Shown here: piece after piece, positions 56,901 through 64,000 of the stretch | How positions within the stretch are numbered: the first letter of the stretch is position 1 | Layout of the letters: every line of letters begins with the position of its first letter | DNA from: Anas platyrhynchos | Taxonomy: Eukaryota > Chordata > Aves > Anseriformes > Anatidae | Assembly: GCF_047663525.1 (NCBI RefSeq) | Contig: NC_092613.1 | Location: 9,077,501-9,141,500 of the forward strand | Length of the DNA stretch: 64,000 nucleotides | Direction of reading: 5' to 3' | Notes under the pieces: generated by a model | Told to the model about the DNA's origin: nothing | Seen by the model: the letters and a program-made list of their open reading frames with translations, nothing else | The model's database searches: none | Program-made: the position numbers and the translations under genes

Positions 56901-58065
56901 TCTGTCCTCAGGAACAACAATGATGCGTATTGAGGCCCTGCTTCCCAGGACGTGGCCCGAACATTGCCCATTGATGGGAAGTAGACAGTAACTGCTTTTT
57001 TTTTCTTCTCTCTGTGCTTCCGCACGGCCTTTGCTTTTTTTTTTTTCCCCTCTCCCATTTCCCTTTAATTAAAGCATCCTTATCTCAAACCTTGAGCTCT
57101 TTGTGTTGTATTTTCTCCCCCTTCCTCTTTGAGGAGGGGGAGTGAGAGAAACCGGCCATGATAGAACTCAGCTGCCCACCTGAGTAAAACCACCACACCC
57201 ATCTAGAAACTGATTTAAGGAAACGTGTTTCATACAGAAGAGATGAATCAATGTACCTCTGGCTTCTTCCTCTGATACTCCTGCTGGCTGTTGTCTTCTC
57301 AAGATTGTTGGAAGATGACACTGAGTCATCTCCATGCTTCTTTTGCAGTGAAGCTTCCTTGGTAGCACTAGCATTGCTGTAGCCACTTGCACTCTTTTCT
57401 GCAAGATAGCGGAAAGTCCTACGGGGCTTAGGTGGTGGGACAGCAGCTGGCTCCTCTTCTTGCCCCACAGCCGCTGAATAAATGTCTTTCATGCTCCTCT
57501 CTGCTCTACAGAACGAGTCCACTTCTTCAGCTCTAAGTTCTCTTCCTGTGGAGCCACAGCTCCCTTGCTTCCTCTCCAGGTCCAAGGGAACTGGTGGGGC
57601 TTTGCCAGGCAGAAAGGCATCTGCTCTCCTCCACAGCCCCTGCAAGGCATAGAAGCTGCCTGGGGAAGGCACTGCCCCCGGGTCCAGGAAGCCTGCTTGC
57701 CACTCTCCATTCTCCTGGGCTTGGGAAGCTAGGCTGCATGCAGAGGACTTGAGGTCATCATGGTCATCAGTCTGCAAGCAGCTCCCTGCATTTTCCCTGA
57801 AGTCCAAGCCCAAGTTCTTTGGATCTTTAGACCCAGCCTTTCTGCCCTTCTCTGTATGTTCTGGCTTCACTTTGGATAGAACATCACAGCCTGGATCGTA
57901 TTTTACTCCAAAGTCCTTCAGGTGCTCTTTCTCTTTGCTGGAGCACCCTCGTGTCCTCCCTTCCCACTGGGAGATTTTCTGTTTGATGTTGCGGCAGTGG
58001 CTCCGGGAGAGGGTCTGCACAGCAGAGCGGGAGAAGCTACCATCAGCAGTCCCTGTCGGGTGCAT
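41757..58065 (-). CDS. DENND2C: DENND2C, DENN-domain Rab exchange factor, 18 coding exons
   Basis: DENND2 proteins load GTP on Rab9-type GTPases in endosome-to-Golgi traffic. Exons: 57257-58065, 56570-56718, 55898-56010, 55368-55535, 52613-52706, 51823-51867, 50341-50528, 48116-48225, 47608-47677, 47183-47260, 46362-46502, 45870-46018, 45302-45479, 44939-44980, 43881-43986, 42911-43150, 42289-42375, 41757-41788. They total 2799 bases with continuous phase, about 932 residues; human has 928. The N-terminal third is disordered, with conserved [39 protein letters not shown] and [13 protein letters not shown] blocks. Upstream DENN begins near residue 470 ([15 protein letters not shown]). The central DENN core includes [32 protein letters not shown] and [14 protein letters not shown]. 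The downstream DENN has [20 protein letters not shown] and ends KMKFLQKK. All introns read GT-AG. No break is seen. I chose the ATG at 58065 because it is the first in-frame one near the family start and has A at -3. Confidence 0.96.
42100..42228 (+). mobile_element. CR1 LINE 3' fragment (plus strand)
   Basis: It lies in the last intron of DENND2C, antisense to the gene. The CR1 3' landmarks are clear: CGGGCTGCCCAG, AACCCGCCTGGACGTGTTCCTG, CACTAGGTGATCTTCCAAGG and TCCCTTCCAATCCCTAACG ending in TTCTGTGA. It is truncated at the 5' end, with internal deletions. Confidence 0.85.
42578..42660 (-). mobile_element. CR1 LINE 3' end fragment (minus strand)
   Basis: The plus strand begins GAATCATAATCGTTAAGG and continues TTGGAAAAGACCTCCAAGG, the reverse complement of a CR1 3' terminus. 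It lies in the 535-base DENND2C intron between 42376 and 42910, in sense with the gene. It is only about 80 bases long. Confidence 0.75.
42732..42850 (-). mobile_element. CR1 LINE 3' end fragment (minus strand), second copy in the same intron
   Basis: The plus strand reads AAATCATAGAATGGCTTGGG, TTGGAAGGGACCTTAAAGCC, CATTCCAACCCCCCTGGCAC and onward, the reverse complement of the CR1 3' end of another subfamily. It lies 70 bases from the previous fragment, in the same direction, but its sequence type differs, so this is a separate insertion. Confidence 0.85.
43987..57256. other. DENND2C introns: unique DNA with simple repeats
   Basis: Larger introns are 43987-44938, 46503-47182, 48226-50340, 50529-51822, 51868-52612 and 52707-55367. 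They hold a TTTG/TTTTG run (about 49370-49411), a T run (50788-50808) and small inverted repeats at 49880-49900 and 53796-53819. No interspersed repeat or extra gene was recognised. A tract of A at 45481-45490 is the pyrimidine tract of an acceptor on the minus strand. Confidence 0.5.
57257..58065 (-). CDS. DENND2C: DENND2C first coding exon (N-terminal disordered region)
   Basis: The exon encodes 269 codons and 2 bases, starting [17 protein letters not shown]. The open frame continues upstream to 58119 but without another ATG. The block [20 protein letters not shown] marks the family. Much of the rest is poorly conserved, apart from [19 protein letters not shown] near the 3' part. The donor GTACAT follows RGRSQR, and exon 2 continues KSFEFEDI. 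Confidence 0.9.
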
Positions 58066-58219
58066 GGTAAGTGCTGACCTGCTTACAAACACCCCATCTC
58101 CGGCCTTGCTCGGGTTCACCTGTGCCCTGCATGTACCAAGCTGGCATGAGACTCCAAAGCACCCAGCGGTCTCCAGGAACCCCGGTATCAGAGCTGCAGG
58201 GACTGCCTGTTATAACAAC
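58043..58219 (-). other. DENND2C: Probable DENND2C 5' UTR part of exon with overlapping upstream ORF
   Basis: A strong acceptor (a long TTTTCTTCTTTTTGTCCTCAG tract) ends at 58220, suggesting that the first coding exon starts at 58219 with about 154 bases of 5' UTR. In that case an upstream ATG at 58147 (and a second in the same frame at 58132) opens a 34-codon frame that ends at 58043, past the main ATG at 58065. A weaker acceptor just before the main ATG would avoid it. Confidence 0.5.
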
Positions 58220-60000
58220 CTGAGGACAAAAAGAAGAAAACCACCATCAGCTACGCTCCAGCCACACACATCACCAGAAGCTCTCAGCTGCACTCTGGCC
58301 AATTGCTGATAAACATTCCTCCCCAAAACACACGTTCAAGACAGACTTTCACAGCACACATCCCACAAAGCCTGCTTCTGTAGCACACATCAGGGAGGGC
58401 TAACAGAAGGAACTAGAGGTCTCAGTGGCTTAAAAATCAAACAGAACATTGCAACAGGAACAAAACACAGCTGGGGATGCCCAGGGTCCAAACTCAAGGA
58501 AATTAAATGATTTCATGTCCCTTTGCCACGGACAAAGGGACATGAAATCATTTCTAAACAAAACATGCCAGAAGTATCACACATTTCTCCCCAAGAGTGC
58601 CTCTCAGATCCATGCTGTCTGAAGATAGCTTCCACCTCTTTATCCAAAGCGGAGGAATAAAGGCACATTCACACCACGTGATAGGCAGCCCTTACTCTTT
58701 TTCCAACTCAGAAAGCCAGAGAGGGTGCTACACATTTTCCACACAGTCTCAAGACAATCCAGTTTCCTGAAACCAAACGTTCAAGGAAAGAATGGTGCCA
58801 GCACTGTTCAGGAATAAATGCCAAAGTCAAGCCCACCAGCTGCTGGTGCTACTGGTTCCCTGCAAACCCCCTCACTATAATTATGCTGGCAGGTAATTAG
58901 CTAAACAAAGACACTAACACACCACCTTACCTTATCCTGCTGTACAACAGGCGCGAGAACAAGCAAATCACTGATTTGGCAAGTTCTGAAGCAATCTTTT
59001 GCACCTTTTATGCAGTTCTAAATCACCTAAGACAACAGATTGCCTTGTCATTAAGTTTCCAGCGTTGGTAGCCAAGTACAAGACAGCTTCTGGTCTTCAG
59101 AAGGCTACAGCTGTCCTGGGGGCATGAGGAGGCAGTCAGCATGGCAGCAAGGATCCCTTCCAGAGTTCTCAGCTACTCTCATTCTGTTCAGCTCCAGAAC
59201 AAACCCCAAGCATTTCTGAACAAAACTGTCACGCTGATGCCTGAACGATGTGGGCAGTACCAAACAAGCTGATTTCATATCAAAATAAGTAATGCTTCAG
59301 GAATGTGGCATGCTTAGTCATTTCCACCTCCATTCAAAGCAACTTAAGTTATTAACTTATTTGAAGCTTCTGCATATCGTGCCATGGAATGGAGTCCCAT
59401 CTTATCAAATACCTGGCAACGTACAGCACAGATGCCAAACACAGCAAGTGTGATGCTAATCTTAACTATGTGGCCAAAGGAGATTAAGTCTGACCACTGT
59501 CATGGGTCCTAAGACTTTTATATAGGCAAGAAAGACATGCCTGACTCTCAATTTCCACTGTTTTTCTGAACGGATGAAATTCCGTTTCTTGAAAGTAAGT
59601 TTCTACCCATGCTAAAAAAAAAAAAAAAAAGTCTAAACATATAAGCTGTAAAGGCTTCCGCAGCAGAGGACATACAGACAACCTGCACTACTTTTTTAAA
59701 GGCTTGCTTTTTTTTTTTAACCTGACTTATGGTAGCTAAACACTCAGGTTCGCAATACTGGAAACTGGAGTTGTCTGGGACATGACACCACAGACTGCCT
59801 ATGTGCCCCAGAAACAGTGCAGCTTCATGTAAGAACTCAGAACCAAGGGGGGACAGAGAGAAAATTAAACCCAAACACGAGTGATCCTGCTGCAATGTCT
59901 TGGTGCAGCTCTCAAAAGTGAGATTCTGTCAGCAGAGTGACTCCCTCCGGCTCTCAGGTCCGAGTACCTAACTCCCCCCAGCTGATACCACCCTAAAGCC
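58220..60000. other. DENND2C upstream region, probably first intron
   Basis: There is no coding exon. A T-rich tract at 58221-58243 (minus strand) is the acceptor signal for the first coding exon. Apart from the hairpin at 58505-58553, A runs at 59612-59629 and a T run at 59709-59719, the sequence looks unique. Confidence 0.45.
58505..58553. repeat. Perfect 21-bp inverted repeat with 7-nt loop
   Basis: The left arm 58505-58525 and right arm 58533-58553 are exact reverse complements, separated by CCACGGA. No mismatch is seen over 21 pairs and pairing stops abruptly at both ends. It lies upstream of the DENND2C first coding exon, probably in its first intron. No terminal features of a known transposon flank it. 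Confidence 0.9.
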
Positions 60001-60019
60001 ACAAACACCTTCGCCTTAC

Positions 60020-61320
60020 AAAGGCCACCGCAGGTGAGCTGCCTGGGGCCGGGGCCGCCGCTCATCGCCTTGGGAACATCCCAGCAGCTGCGCTGCGAGG
60101 CTCGCAGGGCGCGGGCTGAGGACAGCGCGGGGAAACCTCCCGGACACGCAGCCGGGGACCGCGTCCCCAGAGCACCAGCGCCACGGAGCCTCGGGAGCCG
60201 CGTCCGGACGGGGACGGAGACCCGCGCACAGCACCAGGGCTCCGCGCTCCGGGGCAGCTCCTCCAGCCGCTTCAGGCAGGAGCGCTGTGTAAGGCACAGC
60301 CCCGATGAACCCCCCCCAGCACACACCCGGCATCCCCGCACGTTCTCTGCGTTTCCCCCACCGTGACAAACCGGGACACGCAGCCAGGGACGTATTTTTT
60401 AGGACAGGCCGCCCAGGAGCCTTTTGGGGCCCTTTTCTTCTCTCACCACAGGATTATCGCTGCGGGAATTTTTATTTTCTAAACGCTCAGACGGCGGGCA
60501 ATTCTCCCGACGGGACGGCCGCTCGGCCGCTGCAGAGAAACGCGGGGACGCGGCGGGGCTGCGGGCCCCGCGCCTCCATCGGCCCAGCCCCCCGGGGCCG
60601 TCCCTTCCCGGCTCCCCCGGACACGGCCCCGGCTCGCCCGGCGGCTGCTCCCCGCCCCCCTCCTGTTCCGGGCAGGGGCAGGGGCCGGGCGCTCCCCACG
60701 GCGCCGGCTCGGGCGTCGCTCGGCCGGGGGGTGGGGGCCCGGCAGCGGGCGGAGCCCGGCGCTGCGCGGACAGCGCGGCCGGGAGGGGCCCCGACGGCCG
60801 CTGGGGTCCCTCAGCGAGGCGGAGGAGCGGAGGCACCGGCGCCGCCCGACCGCTTCGGGCCGCGGCCGAGCCCCGCAGGGACGCTCTGCGAGGGCCGGGG
60901 CAGGCCCGGCCGCCTCCCCGCCGGGCTCGGCTCCCGCTCGTTCGCTGCCCCCCCCCCCGCCCCCGCCCCGCGGCGAGGCCCCGGCCAGGCACCACGGCCC
61001 CTGCCCGCCTCCGCGGCCGGGTGCCCGCGCGGTGCGGGGCGAGCCCCGGCCAGCCCCGGCCCGGCCCGTGCCGCCCGCCGGCCCCGCACGCACCCGCCCG
61101 TCCGGAGCCCGCAGCCCCGCGCTGAGGGGCGCGGCAGCCCCGGCCCGCCCCGCTCCCCGCCCCTCTCCCCGCCCCGCTCCCCTGAGGCCGTTCCAGCTCT
61201 GGCTGACGCCGTTTAATGCCCGGCGGCTGCCGCTGAGCCCCCCCCGCCCCAGGTCCCGCCGCAGTCCGCAGGGGCCCGGCCCCGAGGCCCCGCCGCCGCC
61301 GCCGCCGCCCGTCCGTGCTC
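60020..61320. promoter_or_regulatory. DENND2C: CpG island, likely DENND2C promoter and non-coding exon 1
   Basis: About 1.3 kb of extremely GC- and CpG-rich sequence lies between the AMPD1 3' end and the DENND2C coding exons. AMPD1 is transcribed toward it and ends inside its right edge, so the island cannot be the AMPD1 promoter. DENND2C is the next gene on the same strand and has no other CpG island at its 5' side. GC boxes are abundant. The exact first exon and start site cannot be fixed by eye. Long open frames on both strands here are GC artefacts. Confidence 0.65.
61212..61217 (-). terminator. AMPD1: AMPD1 poly(A) signal (ATTAAA)
   Basis: A minus-strand ATTAAA, the commonest variant signal, lies 104 bases after the AMPD1 stop codon and stands out in GC-rich surroundings. 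The next AATAAA (60471-60476) is 850 bases off, across the CpG island. Confidence 0.6.
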
Positions 61321-63991
61321 CTACTCGGCCTTGAGGCCCTCGGCGATGAGGTTGAGCTCGTAGCACCAGGTCTCGTAGCGGTAGGCCATGCGGATCTGAG
61401 CCACGTTTGTCTTCCGGATGTCGTTGCCTTGCGGCCCCTCCTCCTGGTAGCTCTCCCCCAGGAACTTGGCCTTCTCCTGCCGAGCACGAGGCCGGGCACC
61501 GCTGGCGGCGGCCCCCCGCTCGCAGCCCCCCCCGGGGGAAGCCCCGGCAGCCGCCGCGGGGCCCGGCCTGCCCCCTCCCCCAGGGGCACCTACCTGGTGG
61601 GACAGGCCGCACTGCAGGACGCTGTTCCTGGCGATCTCGCACATGTCGCAGGTGCTGAGCTTGAAGACCTGGGCAGCGATGGCGTACTCCTCCATCAAGG
61701 GCTCCTGCAGCCAGAGGCGGTGTTAGAGGCCAGCTGCTTCTGCCGGCCCAGAGCCAGCCCCTGAGGCCAGGCCCTCCGCAAACACCGCTGGCTCCACTGA
61801 CAAGCCGGGCCCCTGCACTCCTGCCGCTGTTCAGACAGGGAGAGGTGCTGAGCTGACACAGTACCTTGGTAAAATGAAACTGCATGGGGTCATCTGTAGA
61901 AAGGGACACCATGAGGCCCTTCTGGTGGAAGTCAGGCAGTGGATTCTTAGCGTATTCCAGGAAGAGGCTGTTGTTGCTGAGCGGGGACATAGCAATGGGA
62001 ATTTGGGCGAGGAAGTATAGATACTGCAACACTGGGCTCTGCAAAGGAGAGCAGAGTTGTCAGGTTATTAGATAAAGCTGCTGTGACCTCCACCTCTTCA
62101 GGCTCACACCTCAGATCAACCCAGCTCCTCAGCCAAGAGTCGGATGCACGGTGCTTGAGTCACGCAAAAGAGCATGTAGGCAAGCTAGCAGCCTACATGG
62201 GAGCATGAGAGACCAATAGAGTTGAAATCTGGATGATTTTAGACCTCAACTGATTCCAAAGATACAGATTTATCCAATTACAGGTCTGTAATGCTGAATC
62301 CTTGGGAAATGTAAATACATTTCACAACCGCACCCCCAAACACGCCTGGGAAAACCCAGGGAATCGTGCAATATCTGCCTGAAGCCAGGCTGTCTTCTGT
62401 CAGTTGAAAGCAGGGGATCAGCTGTGAACACGTTCTCCTCTGCCACTCCTGGGCTGTTCTGTGGCAGCCTATTCGACTCACCTTCTTGAGGTTGAGACCA
62501 TGGGAGATGTTGTCTGCTGTCATGAAGGCTGCAAGCAGATGTGTGATGGCCCCAGCTTCCCCACAGTGTGGACGGAAGAGGAACGTGTTCATACCACGCT
62601 GCCTAAGCACATGGAAGGAGGACTCAGAGCAGGTAAACAGGGTTAGGTGGCATGTGCTGCAATATCCCTTGACTTCAGGTCCAGCTCAGCCCCTGCCAGT
62701 GTGTCCCATAATAACCCAACTTGACCTAAGAGCACATTACTTGTTCTTTCTTCGCTGTGCATGCAATGAACACATCTCTGCAATCCTAATGTTTTTACAC
62801 CCTAGTCCATCACATTTGCTACTGAGAAGTGTTTGGAAATGCTCTGGGACATGAAGCTCCAAATTACGCTGGTGGCAGAGCAAGGAGGGCCTCTGCCACC
62901 TTCTGCCAGTCCATCAGGCAGGTCTCTTAGCAGATCCTGGGCCTCACCTGCGTAGGTTGTTAAGCACCAAGATGTTGGCATACATATAGTATATATAGTA
63001 GGTATAGGATGGGTTCTTCTCAGAAGTCCACTGCTCTGGTTTTGGACTTTTAGTGGAGAACATATGTCCGCTGTGCTTGGATTCATCATCCACGCTGTCA
63101 AATCCAGTGATCTGCTTGGCAAAGTAACAAAAAAAGCTGTATCTCAAAGCTCCCTACTTCATCGTGCCCAGGTAGGCTGCCTCAACCTGCCCCACTGCAG
63201 CTTACCATTGCTTGGCTGTAACCCACACCCCTGCCCTACCCAGGAGCAGAATTGAGGAGTGAGGTTGCAGACCTTGCTCCTCATAAACCCCTTAGCTCTA
63301 TCAAGGGGTAGAAAGAAAGCTCACATTAAACCACTTCTCCAGGAGGTAAGTGGACAGCATTTCTTACAGTCCCCCAGCAGCCCAGCCCAGGGAGCCTGAC
63401 CTCTTCCTTACAGCACTTCTGAGCATACATCCTTTCCCAGAATGTGGCAGAAGAGCTGCAAACCCACTGATGACATGTTTCATGTCAGGCAAAGCCAATG
63501 CCCTATTTCTTGTGCACAAACAGGAACATCACAGCTCACCACACCCTGACAACATCATCAGGTAACACTCACGTGGCGTAGAAAGACACTCAGCTCCTTG
63601 TGGGTTTGAGGATTTACAGTTGCCTCAAACACAGGAACAAAGATATTTTCCAACATCTTCCCAAAGTGTGGGAGGAATTTCTGAGATCTGAACACATCAC
63701 TGTGGACAGAGACAGGGATTAACCACTAGCAGAGGAACATGGCCTGCTCTTCCCATAATCCCTTCAAGTAAAAGAGTAAGTTACAGCACACTATAAAGCA
63801 CAGTGCTCTCAGAACCACAGCACATACTAAATCCTAGGTACTTGGATCATCCATTTCATATTGGGGGAATAGACCCGATGCCTGTTGAACCAGCTGGCTA
63901 GCTTGTGCCACTCCTCAGCGGATCGCCCATAGATTGAGAGGCGAGGCTCTGCATACTGGTACTTCGCATCCTCCAGGTCAGAGCCAACCTC
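61321..63991 (-). CDS. AMPD1: AMPD1, AMP deaminase 1, C-terminal part (7 exons, gene continues off the right edge)
   Basis: AMP deaminase converts AMP and water to IMP and ammonia in the purine nucleotide cycle; AMPD1 is the skeletal muscle form. Exons: 63828-63991, 63573-63699, 62948-63111, 62482-62602, 61865-62038, 61594-61704, 61321-61476. They give about 338 residues in continuous phase, the last 43 percent or so of a roughly 780-residue enzyme. Conserved blocks include [69 protein letters not shown] and [22 protein letters not shown]. The paired aspartates of STDDP are catalytic and zinc-site residues of the family. It ends [13 protein letters not shown]. The choice of AMPD1 over AMPD2 or AMPD3 rests on sequence and on the neighbour DENND2C. 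The N-terminal half is outside the window. The 63991 boundary is a TTCTCAG acceptor. Confidence 0.95.
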
Positions 63992-64000
63992 CTGAGAACC

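Noticed and set aside
58066-58119. Extension of DENND2C to an upstream start at 58119
   Set aside because: The codon there is GTG, not ATG, and the extra 18 residues have no counterpart in the family.
60305-61216. Long open frames on both strands in the CpG island (303, 233, 396 and 521 codons)
   Set aside because: Low-complexity Pro/Arg/Ala/Gly translations overlapping each other in all frames. Only the AMPD1 exons at the right side have real protein similarity.
63828-63840. AMPD1 donor at GTACCT directly after ATGATCCAA
   Set aside because: Cutting there would lose the conserved VPRIY residues. Reading on through GTA CCT AGG ATT TA to the next donor GTATGT keeps the family sequence and phase.

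Overview
This is a vertebrate, almost certainly avian, nuclear window. Four host genes lie head to tail on the minus strand. Read in their transcription order (high to low coordinates) they are AMPD1 (3' part only), DENND2C (complete), BCAS2 (complete) and TRIM33 (complete). The same order, TRIM33-BCAS2-DENND2C-AMPD1, is known from human 1p13.2 and from a chicken microchromosome. The bird assignment rests on protein similarity, very short GC-rich introns, strong CpG islands at promoters, and interspersed repeats that are all recognisable as 3' or ORF2 fragments of the avian CR1 LINE. I see no SINE family, no endogenous retrovirus, no tRNA or rRNA gene and no CRISPR-like array.

Layout: 1-1480 is the flank beyond TRIM33. 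About 1480-6198 is the probable long AT-rich TRIM33 3' UTR. 6199-37532 holds 20 TRIM33 coding exons (about 1095 codons), with a 9.9 kb first intron carrying two CR1 pieces. 37533-37870 is a GC-rich gap that must serve as both the TRIM33 promoter and the BCAS2 3' flank. 37933-41503 is BCAS2 (7 exons, 225 codons). 41504-41756 is the BCAS2 promoter and DENND2C 3' flank. 41757-58065 is the DENND2C coding region (18 exons, about 932 codons). A probable non-coding 5' sequence of DENND2C follows, and a CpG island at about 60020-61320 is its likely promoter. 61321-63991 is the C-terminal half of AMPD1 (7 exons), which continues off the right edge. Coding phases add up without a break across all three complete genes, so none looks damaged.

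The gene products act in different processes. TRIM33 is a chromatin-reading ubiquitin ligase of the TGF-beta/SMAD pathway. BCAS2 is a spliceosomal Prp19-complex subunit. DENND2C is a DENN-domain Rab exchange factor. AMPD1 is AMP deaminase of muscle. What links them is physical crowding: gene-to-gene gaps of about 250-340 bp force the 3' end of one gene and the promoter of the next into the same DNA.

The most notable non-gene signals are a perfect 21-bp inverted repeat with a 7-nt loop at 58505-58553, very short GGGGCC-type introns in BCAS2, a GC-AG intron in TRIM33, and a DENND2C 3' end with no canonical poly(A) signal before the BCAS2 gene body. I did not find a convincing new multi-gene system. 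All exon boundaries were read by eye and may be off by a base.
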